From Gammaproteobacteria bacterium (GTDB lineage Bacteria > Pseudomonadota > Gammaproteobacteria > Pseudomonadales > JADFDG01): a DNA stretch of 64,000 nt. The notes under the pieces were generated by a model that was given only the letters and a program-made list of their open reading frames with translations, had not been told where the DNA came from and ran no database searches. Below are positions 8,172 to 15,883 of the stretch, piece by piece. The stretch is from contig JADFDG010000007.1 of the NCBI GenBank assembly GCA_018262975.1, forward strand, positions 62,001 to 126,000, written 5' to 3'. The position numbers and the translations under genes were made by a program. Numbering within the stretch: position 1 is the stretch's first letter; each line of letters starts with the position of its first letter.

Positions 8172-9068
8172 TCAGCGCAGTATCCAGTGTTCAACGCCCT
8201 GCGACGCGAGGAATGCCTCGGCATCGTGCCCCTGCAGGATGGCCAGCGTGGACAGCGTGCCGGCCTCCAGGCAGGTACCGGCAATCACGGTCACCGAACG
8301 CGGCGCATCGCGCACCGGCCAGCCGTTGCGCGGGTCGAGGATGTGTCCGTAGCGCACGCCATCCTTGAGCAGGAAACGGCGCGCGTCGCCGCTGGTGGCC
8401 AGCGCGCCGGCGCGGATGCGCAACAAGCGCGCCACGCCGCCGTCCGGCGCCTCGATGCCCACCCGCCACTCGCGCGCGGCCTCGCCGAAGCGCGCGCCAT
8501 TGGTGGCGAGGTCGCCGCCGAAATTCACCAGCAGCGATACGTCTTCCGCCGCCGCACTGGCCAGGCGCAGGGCGCTGTCCACCGCGTATTCCTTGCCGAT
8601 GCCACCGAAGTCCAGCTCCATGCCGGGCGGCACGATCACCTGGCCGTCCTCGCGCCGCACCTTTTCCCAGCCCACGTACGGCAGCAGCGCCTCCACCTGG
8701 GTGGGCGACGGCACGCGGTCGGAACCATCGAACTTCCAGGCGCGACGCAACACGCCGGAGGTGATGTCGAACAGGCCGCCGGACAGGCGGAAGCAGGTAT
8801 CGGCGTAATCGAGCAGGCGACTGACCTCATCGTCGATCGCCACCGGCTGCCCGGCGGAACGGTTGATGGCCGCCACGATGTTGTCGTCGCGGTAGCGGCT
8901 GAACTTGCGCTCGATGCGCAGCGCCTCGTCGCGGGCGATGGCGGTCAGGTGCACGGCCAGCGACGCGTCGTCGCCGGCCACCAGCAACTCGCAGGGACTG
9001 GCCATGGCCGTGAAGCGACCGGCGTGCCAGCCTTCATGGCGGGTAATCGCGGGCGCACTGTTGTTCAT
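8172..9068 (-). CDS. apbE: ApbE-family FAD:protein FMN transferase
   Basis: ApbE enzymes move FMN from FAD onto a Thr/Ser of target proteins with a D-x-x-S/T-G-A-S/T motif, Mg-dependent. The 298-residue protein has the fold's markers: FTAMASPCELLV, RKFSRYRDDNIVAAIN, DFGGIGKEYAVD, VNFGGDLAT, ATSGDARRFLL and HILDPRNGWPV. I start at the ATG at 9068; a GTG at 9119 would run the coding frame through a perfect inverted repeat. Neither start gives a signal peptide or lipobox, unlike the periplasmic E. coli enzyme, so this form looks cytosolic. It sits between DUF3570 and the response regulator. No classical target (NqrB/C, RnfG, NosR) is in the window; the DUF3570 proteins carry a similar motif. Confidence 0.92.
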   Translation of the reverse strand: MNNSAPAITRHEGWHAGRFTAMASPCELLVAGDDASLAVHLTAIARDEALRIERKFSRYRDDNIVAAINRSAGQPVAIDDEVSRLLDYADTCFRLSGGLFDITSGVLRRAWKFDGSDRVPSPTQVEALLPYVGWEKVRREDGQVIVPPGMELDFGGIGKEYAVDSALRLASAAAEDVSLLVNFGGDLATNGARFGEAAREWRVGIEAPDGGVARLLRIRAGALATSGDARRFLLKDGVRYGHILDPRNGWPVRDAPRSVTVIAGTCLEAGTLSTLAILQGHDAEAFLASQGVEHWILR

Positions 9069-9085
9069 GGTCACCACGAAGGAGA

Positions 9086-9112
9086 ACTCGCCGGGACATC
9101 GTCCCGGCGAGT
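9086..9112. repeat. Perfect 12-bp inverted repeat in the DUF3570-apbE gap
   Basis: Arms ACTCGCCGGGAC and GTCCCGGCGAGT flank a 3-nt loop, in the only long gap (93 nt) inside the operon. There is no U-run. It could partly terminate, protect the upstream mRNA end or be a protein site. The 10-bp hairpin at 5019 has the same loop sequence. Confidence 0.7.
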
Positions 9113-9161
9113 CTTGCACAGGCAGACCGCCATCGGCAAAGCGACGGCGGCTGCCGCCCGC

Positions 9162-10400
9162 TCACCACTTGAAAGTGTAACCCGCCTCCAGGACGATCGC
9201 CGACAGGTCGGCCTGCCCGGTGTCGCCACTCTGCGTCATCGACTCCAGGCGGAACCACGCCTCGCCGTCGTCCGCCAGTTTTTTGCCCACGCGGGCACCG
9301 GCGGTGACCGTGGTCAGCGCACCGAGGCGGTAGTCGGCCGAGTACTCGCTGGCGCTGTCGTTGGCGGCCGGCTGGTCGGCCGCCGCCAGGCGGTCAACGT
9401 AGAAGTCGGCTTCGCCCTGGTCGTACCAGCGCACGTGCGGCTCCACATACCAGTCGCTGCCAAGGCCGATGCGGTAGCGTGCATCCAGGGTGTTGGACAT
9501 GATGCCCCAGTCGTCGGTCATCAGGCGGTAACTCGCATCCAGCACGTTGCCGCTGGCGAAGGCGTGCTTCGTTTCCCAGTACAGGGCGTGCCTGGTGCGG
9601 CTGTCCGGGCGGTTCTCGTACACGTAGGTGAACGTACCCGGCGGATCCAGCGGATCCACCACCGTCACCACCTTGTACGGATCGTTCATGTAGCCGGACG
9701 ACATGCTCAGGTTGTAGTTGAACTGCATCACGGTGTTGCGGTCGATCACCTGGGTGATGCCCAGCAGCAGGTCGGTGACGGTGCGATCCTCGGTGTCACT
9801 GGTGGACTTGCTGCCCGCCACCGGGAACATCTCCGCGAACGGCACCGGCACGCCGCCCACCGGCTTGATGGTGTCCACCTCGAAGCCGAGTCCGGCGGTC
9901 AGCGTGGTGTTGCGCTTGTTAAGGTCACGCGAAAGCGCACCGTTCACGCCCAGCGAGAAGAAATCGAACTCGCTGCTGACGTTGGCGCCCAGCGTGCGTT
10001 TCCACAGGCGGTTTTCCAGCGGCGTGGTCCAGCTGGCGCTGAAGGCACCACGGGTATCGTGGAACTGGTCGTCCAGCGGCACTTCACCGGCCGGCACCGT
10101 GTAGGTGGCTTCGCCGCTGGGCGTACTGAATGTTTGCGGATACTCCTCCACCTGCGCGCCGTTGGCCGACGGGCCGGTGAGCGAATCCAGCACCAGCTTC
10201 AGGTTGAGCGTTTCCTCGTCGCCGAGGTCGCGCGTGGCGCTGACCACCGGCTCGACCGCGGAAACACGGTCGGTCTCGGAATAGACGAGCAGCGCGCTGT
10301 CGATGGTCCAGTCGCCGTCACCGGCCTGGGCCCCCGTGGCCGCCAGCAGCGACCCCGCGGCGAGGGCGAGCGCGCTGCGAACATCCTGCTTCTTCTTCAT
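9162..10400 (-). CDS. DUF3570 outer-membrane barrel protein (copy 1)
   Basis: A 412-residue DUF3570 protein. It has a signal peptide (MKKKQDVRSALALAAGSLLA, cut near TGAQA-GD), alternating strands and a C-terminus ending in FKW; a terminal aromatic is typical of outer-membrane barrels. Conserved stretches shared with copy 2 include SAVEPVV..RDLGDEE, LKLVLDSLTGPSANGA, SGYMNDPYKVVTV, YENRPDSR and WYVEPHVRWY. Residues 72-78 (D-S-L-T-G-P-S) resemble the ApbE flavinylation motif. The start at 10400 gives the signal peptide; the longer frame runs back over the DUF4266 gene. It lies 11 nt after DUF4266. Function unknown. Confidence 0.88.
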   Translation of the reverse strand: MKKKQDVRSALALAAGSLLAATGAQAGDGDWTIDSALLVYSETDRVSAVEPVVSATRDLGDEETLNLKLVLDSLTGPSANGAQVEEYPQTFSTPSGEATYTVPAGEVPLDDQFHDTRGAFSASWTTPLENRLWKRTLGANVSSEFDFFSLGVNGALSRDLNKRNTTLTAGLGFEVDTIKPVGGVPVPFAEMFPVAGSKSTSDTEDRTVTDLLLGITQVIDRNTVMQFNYNLSMSSGYMNDPYKVVTVVDPLDPPGTFTYVYENRPDSRTRHALYWETKHAFASGNVLDASYRLMTDDWGIMSNTLDARYRIGLGSDWYVEPHVRWYDQGEADFYVDRLAAADQPAANDSASEYSADYRLGALTTVTAGARVGKKLADDGEAWFRLESMTQSGDTGQADLSAIVLEAGYTFKW

Positions 10401-10411
10401 GTGTGTCGACC

Positions 10412-10642
10412 TCAGTTGCAGCCGCAACCGCCGCCGCCGAAACCGCGGCCGCCGCTGGATGCTTCCTTCGAGAAATAGATATGGTCGTCGAGCGCGCGGC
10501 TGACCGCGTCGGCATCGAGGCGCATCTCCGGGCGCGCAAGCACATCGCGCTCCCACGGTTCAACGCCGAGGTGACTGCAACCCGACACGGCAAGCGCAAG
10601 GGCTCCCAGCGCGGCAATACGGAAAACGGTGGCACGCATCAT
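10412..10642 (-). CDS. DUF4266 small lipoprotein with CGC tail
   Basis: A 76-residue lipoprotein: signal peptide with lipobox VSGC (Cys22 in this numbering), then GVEPWERDVLARPEMRLDAD, DHIYFSKEASSGG and a Gly-rich tail ending GGGGCGCN. Family DUF4266 is recognised by the W-E-R..L-A-x-P-E-M core and this tail. The residue after the lipidated Cys is Ser, not Asp, so outer-membrane sorting is likely. The tail Cys pair (C-G-C) could bind metal or form a disulfide that TlpA reduces; that is inference. It lies 18 nt after tlpA and 11 nt before DUF3570. ATGs at 10642 and 10639 are equally good starts. Confidence 0.87.
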   Translation of the reverse strand: MMRATVFRIAALGALALAVSGCSHLGVEPWERDVLARPEMRLDADAVSRALDDHIYFSKEASSGGRGFGGGGCGCN

Positions 10643-10660
10643 GGCTGCTGCTTCCCTTTG

Positions 10661-11113
10661 TTATTTGGCGTTGATCAACTGGACGAGGGTCTTTTCGTAC
10701 TCGGCCTTCTTTTCTTCCCGGAAGCCCACGTGGCGGTGTGCCACGTTGCCATCGCGCCCGATCAGCACGCTGGACGGCATGCCCTCCAGCTTGTAGCGCG
10801 TGGCCAGCGTACCCTTGGGGTCGAATACCAGCGGGAAGGACGCCGGGTACTTCTCGAGGAACTTCATGGCCGCCGCGCGCTCGTTGTCGACGTTGATGCC
10901 CACCACCACGAGGTCGTCCGGGTACTTCTTCGCCAGCTCGTTGAGCCACGGGAACGACTTGCGGCAGGGCACGCACCAGGAGGCCCAGAAATCGAGGTAG
11001 ACGACCTTGCCCTTGTAGGCGGACAGATCGAGCTGCCCCTCTGCCGCCGGCGCCAGGCCGGGAGCGAACGACAGCAGGACAGCGAACAGGGCGGCGAACA
11101 GTGAGCGGGTCAT
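10661..11113 (-). CDS. TlpA-family periplasmic thioredoxin
   Basis: A 150-residue thiol-disulfide reductase of the TlpA/ResA group. It has a signal peptide (MTRSLFAALFAVLLSFAPGL) and the active site W-C-V-P-C at Cys47/Cys50 in YLDFWASWCVPCRK, with the cis-Pro loop GMPSSVLIG. TlpA-type proteins receive electrons from DsbD or CcdA and reduce particular periplasmic Cys or metal sites. The ATG at 11113 has a strong GGAGG six bases upstream; the longer frame to 11209 would cross the promoter. It is first gene of the tlpA-DUF4266-DUF3570-apbE-regulator-kinase operon, divergent from dsbD, its probable electron donor. Likely client: the CGC tail of DUF4266 (inference). Confidence 0.93.
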   Translation of the reverse strand: MTRSLFAALFAVLLSFAPGLAPAAEGQLDLSAYKGKVVYLDFWASWCVPCRKSFPWLNELAKKYPDDLVVVGINVDNERAAAMKFLEKYPASFPLVFDPKGTLATRYKLEGMPSSVLIGRDGNVAHRHVGFREEKKAEYEKTLVQLINAK

Positions 11114-11156
11114 GGAAACCTCCGGCGGTGATGGCACGGATTCTCGCCGGGGCTGT

Positions 11157-11173
11157 CTTAAGCGAGGCTTAAC
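11157..11173 (-). promoter_or_regulatory. PmrA/QseB-like box upstream of tlpA operon
   Basis: On the plus strand CTTAAG-CGAGG-CTTAAC, i.e. two CTTAA half-sites at 11-bp spacing, 44 nt before the tlpA start. The half-site nearer the gene is in -35 position. The same 6-5-6 layout occurs at 11243 and 14612. Confidence 0.7.
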
Positions 11174-11242
11174 GCCGCCGGTCACCGTGGTTTTTGCGTA
11201 CTGACGCACAATGCCCGGCCGGAATGAGTGAAGCAGTTCCCA

Positions 11243-11259
11243 CTTAAGGTAGGCTTAAT
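11243..11259 (+). promoter_or_regulatory. PmrA/QseB-like box and promoter of dsbD
   Basis: CTTAAG-GTAGG-CTTAAT lies 59 nt before the dsbD start. A TATGCA hexamer at 11275-11280 sits 15 nt after the second half-site, so that half-site would replace the -35. The divergent tlpA box is 70 bp away. Confidence 0.7.
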
Positions 11260-11317
11260 GGCCGCGCCGCAGGCTATGCACAGCCGCCACGGGGCGAGCG
11301 TTACCCACGGGACCACC

Positions 11318-13216
11318 ATGCACACGACCAGCCATCCCCACTCCCGCCGCTTGACTGCCTTCCTGCTGGCCATGCTGACGCTGCTGGCAACACAGGCGCA
11401 CGCCCTGTTCTCCGGCGGCGGCGACGACGAGTTCCTGCCCGTGCGCGAGGCCTTCCGCCTCACCCTGGAGCGTGACGACCGCGGCTTCGTGGCCCGCTGG
11501 CAGGTCGCCGACGGCTATTACCTCTACCGCGACAAGTTCCGCTTTGCGGTGACGGACGACACCGGCGCCACGCTGGACGTGCTCGGCACGCCGCAGTCGC
11601 CGGAGGGCGAATTCAAGGACGACGAGATCTTCGGCCGCGTCGAGGTCTACCACCAGCAGGCCGAGGTACGACTGCCGCTGAAGACGTTGCCGGCACAGAC
11701 CACCGCCACGCTGAAGGTCACCTACCAGGGCTGTGCGGAGGCCGGCCTGTGCTACCCGCCCGAAACCGAGGAATGGCCCATCGACTTTGCCGGCATGAGC
11801 GCCACCGCCGCAGCCGGCGGCGAGGCCGCCAACGCGGACGCGCAGGCCACTGCGGCGCCCGCGGACAATGCACCGGCCGCCAGCGATTCCGGTGCCATCG
11901 CGCGCTTCCTCGCCAACGCCTCGTTCGCCGCCATCATCGGCACCTTCCTGCTGCTGGGCATCGGCCTCGCGTTCACGCCCTGCGTGCTGCCGATGGTGCC
12001 GATCCTGTCGTCGATCATCGTCGGCGAGGGCCAGGGCATTTCCACGCGCCGCGCGTTCGCCCTGTCGCTGGCCTACGTGCTCGGCATGGCACTCACCTAC
12101 ACCGCCGCCGGCATCGCCGTCGGCTTCCTCGGCGCCAAGGCCAACGTGGCGATGTGGTTGCAGTCGCCGGCGGTGCTGGTGGTGTTCGCCGCGGTTTTCG
12201 TGGCACTGGCGATGAGCATGTTCGGCTTCTACGAACTGCAGGTGCCGTCGTTCCTGCGCGATCGCCTGACCAGCGTGCAGGGCCAGCAACAAGGCGGCCG
12301 GCTGCTCAGCGTTGCGGTCATGGGCGCGGTTTCCGCACTGGTGGTCTCGCCCTGCGTGTCGGCACCGCTGGCCGGCGCACTGGTGTTCATCAGCACCACG
12401 GGCGATGCCGTGCTGGGTGGTGCCGCGCTGTTCGCGCTGGCCATGGGCATGGGCGTACCACTGCTGCTGATCGGCACCTCCGGCGGCAAGCTGCTGCCGA
12501 AAGCCGGCGCCTGGATGAACGGCGTGAAGGCCTTCTTCGGCGTGATGCTGCTGGGCATCGCCATCATCCTGCTCGGCCGCATCCTGCCAGCCTGGGTTTC
12601 GCTGGCCCTGTGGGGCGCACTGCTCATGGTCTCGGCCATCTACCTCAAGGCCCTCGAGCCGCTCGCCACCGCAGCCAACGGCTGGGCCCACTTCCGCAAG
12701 GGGGCTGGCCTGGTGCTGATGCTGGTCGGCGCCACCCTGCTGGTCGGCGCCGCCGGCGGCGCCGAGGACCCGCTGGAGCCGCTCGGTTTCCTCAAGGCCG
12801 GTGCCAGCACCGCCGGTGCCGCGCAGGAGAAGCCACTGTTCACCCGTGTCGCCAGCAGCGAGGAACTGGCCGCGCAACTGGCCGCGGCCCGCGAGGCCGG
12901 CCAGCCGGTCATGCTCGATTTCTTTGCCGAGTGGTGCGTGGCCTGCAAGCTCATGGAGCGCGACGTGTTCTCCCGTTCGGCGGTACACGCCGCACTGGCC
13001 GGCTACCGGGTCCTGCAGGTGGACGTGACCGACAACAGCGCCGGCAACCGGGCCCTGCTCGCCGAATACCAGGTCATGGGGCTGCCCTCCATCCTGTTCT
13101 TCGGCGCCAATGGCAACGAGGTTGGCGGCGAGCGCATCCAGGGCGAAATGGACGAAGGCCAGTTCCTCGCCCACCTGCGCGACCGCATCGAACCCGGCAT
13201 GCGCCAGCAGCCCTGA
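11318..13216 (+). CDS. dsbD: Thiol:disulfide interchange protein DsbD
   Basis: DsbD carries electrons from cytosolic thioredoxin across the inner membrane to periplasmic thiol proteins. The 632-residue protein has all three modules with their Cys pairs: periplasmic alpha domain with Cys139/Cys145 (GCAEAGLCYPP); eight-helix membrane domain with Cys222 (FTPCVLPM) and Cys346 (VVSPCVSAP); and C-terminal thioredoxin domain with Cys540/Cys543 (EWCVACKLM). The ATG at 11318 starts the signal sequence; the longer frame from 11228 overlaps the regulatory box. The divergent TlpA is the natural acceptor. In Pseudomonas, dsbD precedes aroQ-accBC as it does here, apart from the inserted DUF3570 gene. Confidence 0.95.
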   Translation: MHTTSHPHSRRLTAFLLAMLTLLATQAHALFSGGGDDEFLPVREAFRLTLERDDRGFVARWQVADGYYLYRDKFRFAVTDDTGATLDVLGTPQSPEGEFKDDEIFGRVEVYHQQAEVRLPLKTLPAQTTATLKVTYQGCAEAGLCYPPETEEWPIDFAGMSATAAAGGEAANADAQATAAPADNAPAASDSGAIARFLANASFAAIIGTFLLLGIGLAFTPCVLPMVPILSSIIVGEGQGISTRRAFALSLAYVLGMALTYTAAGIAVGFLGAKANVAMWLQSPAVLVVFAAVFVALAMSMFGFYELQVPSFLRDRLTSVQGQQQGGRLLSVAVMGAVSALVVSPCVSAPLAGALVFISTTGDAVLGGAALFALAMGMGVPLLLIGTSGGKLLPKAGAWMNGVKAFFGVMLLGIAIILLGRILPAWVSLALWGALLMVSAIYLKALEPLATAANGWAHFRKGAGLVLMLVGATLLVGAAGGAEDPLEPLGFLKAGASTAGAAQEKPLFTRVASSEELAAQLAAAREAGQPVMLDFFAEWCVACKLMERDVFSRSAVHAALAGYRVLQVDVTDNSAGNRALLAEYQVMGLPSILFFGANGNEVGGERIQGEMDEGQFLAHLRDRIEPGMRQQP

Positions 13217-13235
13217 CCGGCTGCCGGCACGCATG

Positions 13236-13276
13236 AAAAAAAGGGCTGCGCCGGTGAGGCTGCAGCCCTTTTTTTT
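13236..13276. terminator. Bidirectional rho-independent terminator
   Basis: Seven A, stem GGGCTGC/GCAGCCC with a 12-nt loop, then eight T. It lies between the convergent dsbD and DUF3570 copy 2 and works in both directions on paper. Confidence 0.93.
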
Positions 13277-13292
13277 GCCCGCCCGGCGCGGC

Positions 13293-14564
13293 TCAGAATT
13301 GCCAGGAGCCACCGAGCTCGAGGATCGTGGCATCGAGGTTGGCGGGCGCCCAGTCACCCTCCTGGTGCATCTGCTCGGCGCGCAGGTACAGCTCGGCGCC
13401 CTCCGACACCCGCACCCCGATGCGCGCACCGATGGTCGTGTCCTGCAGGGCGCCCAGCCGGTAATCACCCGAGGCGTACACATCGCTGCTGCCCGCCGGC
13501 GGCACGTCGGCCGGCGCCAGCGACATCACGAAGAAATCCGCGGCGGTCTGCGTGTACCAGCGCACGTGCGGCTCGATGTACCAGTTGGCAGGCAGCATCG
13601 CCCGGTAGTACAGGTCCACGGTATGCGAGGTGACACCCCAATCATCGCGCATCCAGCGGTAACCGGTATCGACGATGTCCCCGGAGGCAAAGGCGTGCTT
13701 GATCTCGCCATAGAGCGAGAACTTGTTGCGTGAATCCGGGCGGCTCTCGTACACGTAGGTGGCCGGAAGCGTATCCACCGTGACGAGCTTGTAGGGATCG
13801 TTCATGTAACCCGTGGCCATGCTGGCGGCCACGTTGAACTGGACCAGCGTGGTGCGGTTGAGCACCTGGGTCACGCCCAGCATGACATCGACCACCTGGC
13901 GGGTTTCGGCCGGCGCCTCCTCGCCGTCATCTTCGTCTTCCCCTTCGTCCTCCCCTTCCTCCTCCCCGCCGCCGGCAGCTGCCACGCGCAGGGCAAACGG
14001 CTCCGGGGCACCGCCCGCGGGGGAAATTTCGTCGGCCTCCAGCGACAGCCCGCCCACTACCGTGGTGTTGCGGCGATTGAAGTCGCGGGCCAGGGTGGCG
14101 CTGGCAGCCAGCGACAGGAAGTCGGTCTCCCGGCTGATGCTGGCACCGAGCGATGTCTTCCAAAGCGGATTGGCCAAGGGTGTTTCGTAGCCGACACTGA
14201 AAGCCGTGCGGAAGTCCTCGAAGCCGGGATCCAGCGGCACCTCGCCGGCCGGCACCGTGTAACCAGCGGTCCCGCCGCTGGCCGCCGCGAAGGTCTGCAC
14301 GTAGGGCTGCACGTTGGCGCCGTTGTGCGAGGCGCCACTCAGCGAGTCGAGCACCAGTTTCAGGCTCAGCGCACGGTCGTCGCCAAGGTCGCGGCGCAGG
14401 CCGATGACCGGCTCCACGGCGGTCACCCGGTCCTGCTCGTCCCAGCTCAGCACGGCGAGATCCAGGCGCGTGCCCTCCTCGCCGCTCGCTGCGGCCAGGC
14501 CCCCGCCCAGCAAGGTACCGGCAGCCAGTGCCAGTCGTTCAACCACGCGCGTGTCGTAACCCAT
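13293..14564 (-). CDS. DUF3570 outer-membrane barrel protein (copy 2, acidic loop)
   Basis: A 423-residue paralogue of the DUF3570 protein at 9162. Shared blocks: VTAVEPVIGLRRDLGDDR, LKLVLDSLSGASHNGAN, TGYMNDPYKLVTV, YESRPDSRNK and WYIEPHVRWY; it ends WQF, an outer-membrane barrel signature. Residues 73-79 (D-S-L-S-G-A-S) fit the D-x-x-S/T-G-A-S/T ApbE motif exactly. A strongly acidic insertion (about residues 194-214, mostly Glu/Asp/Gly) replaces a shorter loop of copy 1. The N-terminus (ERLALAAGTLLGGGLAAAS) is a plausible signal peptide. It has its own CTTAAG-type box 48 nt upstream and ends at the shared terminator with dsbD. Function unknown. Confidence 0.86.
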   Translation of the reverse strand: MGYDTRVVERLALAAGTLLGGGLAAASGEEGTRLDLAVLSWDEQDRVTAVEPVIGLRRDLGDDRALSLKLVLDSLSGASHNGANVQPYVQTFAAASGGTAGYTVPAGEVPLDPGFEDFRTAFSVGYETPLANPLWKTSLGASISRETDFLSLAASATLARDFNRRNTTVVGGLSLEADEISPAGGAPEPFALRVAAAGGGEEEGEDEGEDEDDGEEAPAETRQVVDVMLGVTQVLNRTTLVQFNVAASMATGYMNDPYKLVTVDTLPATYVYESRPDSRNKFSLYGEIKHAFASGDIVDTGYRWMRDDWGVTSHTVDLYYRAMLPANWYIEPHVRWYTQTAADFFVMSLAPADVPPAGSSDVYASGDYRLGALQDTTIGARIGVRVSEGAELYLRAEQMHQEGDWAPANLDATILELGGSWQF

Positions 14565-14611
14565 GTCCCGTTACTACCCTGGTTCCGGAAAGCCCATGGT
14601 GTTGGTCGGGA

Positions 14612-14628
14612 CTTAAGGCAGGATTAAG
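14612..14628 (-). promoter_or_regulatory. PmrA/QseB-like box upstream of DUF3570 copy 2
   Basis: Plus strand CTTAAG-GCAGG-ATTAAG; read on the gene's strand CTTAAT-CCTGC-CTTAAG, 47 nt before the start. This is the third copy of the layout. The rest of the 343-nt gap (14565-14907) holds no gene; it contains this box and the aroQ promoter region. Confidence 0.68.
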
Positions 14629-14768
14629 TCCTCCCCTGGCTGCGTGACGCCGTCCGCAAATCCGCACAATTCTCCCGGCGGAGGCCGGCCCCGGACTGAA
14701 TGACAGGGAACCTGCGGGGATCCGGCGGACACCCTGCGGGCATCCGCCCGGCACTTTGTAAGGAAGTG

Positions 14769-14796
14769 TTGACCCCCGTTCCCAACCCGATACCCT
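14769..14796 (+). promoter_or_regulatory. Candidate sigma-70 promoter of the aroQ-accBC operon
   Basis: TTGACC at 14769-14774 and TACCCT at 14791-14796 with a 16-nt spacer, 111 nt before the aroQ start. Confidence 0.45.
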
Positions 14797-14907
14797 CCTC
14801 CTAGACTTGCCGCCTGTTTTGGACCCGCTGACAGTGACCGGATGGTCACGCTGGCGGGCGCCGGCCGGGAGGCCGGACCCAGGGAACCTGCAGAGGGAGT
14901 CAACGGC

Positions 14908-15357
14908 ATGGCCACCATCCTGGTACTGCACGGGCCGAACCTGAACCTGCTCGGCACGCGCGAGCCGGACAAGTACGGCCACGACACGCTGGCCGACATC
15001 AACGCCCGCCTGGCGGCGGCCGCCCGCGCTGCCGGCCATCACCTGATGACCCTGCAGAGCAACGCCGAGTACGAACTGGTCGAGCGCATCCACGAGGCGA
15101 AGCAGGAAGGGGTCGAGTTCGTCATCATCAACCCGGCAGCCTTCACGCATACCTCGGTGGCGCTGCGCGACGCCCTGCTCGCGGTGCAGATCCCGTTCAT
15201 CGAGGTGCACCTGTCGAACGTGCACGCGCGCGAGGAATTCCGCCGCCACTCCTATTTTTCCGATGTCGCCGCCGGCGTCATCTCCGGCCTGGGCGCCATC
15301 GGCTACGAACTGGCGCTCTCTGCCGCCATGGCGCGGCTGCAAGCGGCCACACCATAA
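14908..15357 (+). CDS. aroQ: Type II 3-dehydroquinate dehydratase
   Basis: AroQ dehydrates 3-dehydroquinate to 3-dehydroshikimate in the shikimate pathway. The 149-residue protein has the full type II signature: [20 protein letters not shown] (with the flexible-loop Arg/Tyr), [31 protein letters not shown] and the catalytic His in HSYFSD. The start is at MATILVLHG with AGAGGGAGT upstream; a longer frame to 14842 lacks support. It is the first gene of aroQ-accB-accC-prmA, the usual gammaproteobacterial order. Confidence 0.97.
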   Translation: MATILVLHGPNLNLLGTREPDKYGHDTLADINARLAAAARAAGHHLMTLQSNAEYELVERIHEAKQEGVEFVIINPAAFTHTSVALRDALLAVQIPFIEVHLSNVHAREEFRRHSYFSDVAAGVISGLGAIGYELALSAAMARLQAATP

Positions 15358-15390
15358 ACCACGTTTTCCCCCAAGAAGGGCTATCCCCGC

Positions 15391-15849
15391 ATGGACATCC
15401 GCAAGATCAAGAAACTGATTGAGCTGCTCGAGGAATCCGGCATCGACGAGCTGGAGATCAAGGAAGGCGAGGAAACCGTGCGCATCGCGCGCAACCGTGC
15501 CCCCACCGGCCCGGTGACCTACCAGATGGCGGCCCCGGTCGCCGCCCCGGCTCCGGCCGCCGCCCCGGCCGCTGCGCCGGCACCCGCCGCCGCCCCGGCC
15601 GCACCGGTGCACAACGGCCACGTGATGCGTTCGCCGATGGTCGGCACCTTCTACCGTGCCGCCTCGCCGGGTTCGCCGGCGTTCGTGGAAGTCGGCGCCA
15701 ACGTCAAGGTTGGCGACGTGCTGTGCATCGTCGAGGCGATGAAGATGATGAACCAGATCACCGCCGACAAGGCCGGCAAGATCGAGGCCATCCTCGTCGA
15801 GAACGGCCAGCCGGTCGAATTCGACCAGCCGCTGTTCACCATCGTCTGA
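15391..15849 (+). CDS. accB: Biotin carboxyl carrier protein of acetyl-CoA carboxylase
   Basis: AccB carries the biotin that shuttles CO2 between biotin carboxylase and carboxyltransferase in the first step of fatty-acid synthesis. It has 152 residues: a helical N-terminus ([19 protein letters not shown]), an Ala/Pro-rich flexible linker (about 50-72) and a biotinyl domain with the acceptor Lys118 in EAMKMMN and the thumb region of AccB. It lies 33 nt after aroQ and 34 nt before accC. Confidence 0.97.
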   Translation: MDIRKIKKLIELLEESGIDELEIKEGEETVRIARNRAPTGPVTYQMAAPVAAPAPAAAPAAAPAPAAAPAAPVHNGHVMRSPMVGTFYRAASPGSPAFVEVGANVKVGDVLCIVEAMKMMNQITADKAGKIEAILVENGQPVEFDQPLFTIV

Positions 15850-15883
15850 AACGCCGCCACCAGCGCACACCCGCGAGGACAAC

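Noticed and set aside
9069..9119. Longer ApbE start at the GTG at 9119
   Set aside because: It would translate through a perfect inverted repeat and adds no conserved residues or export signal.
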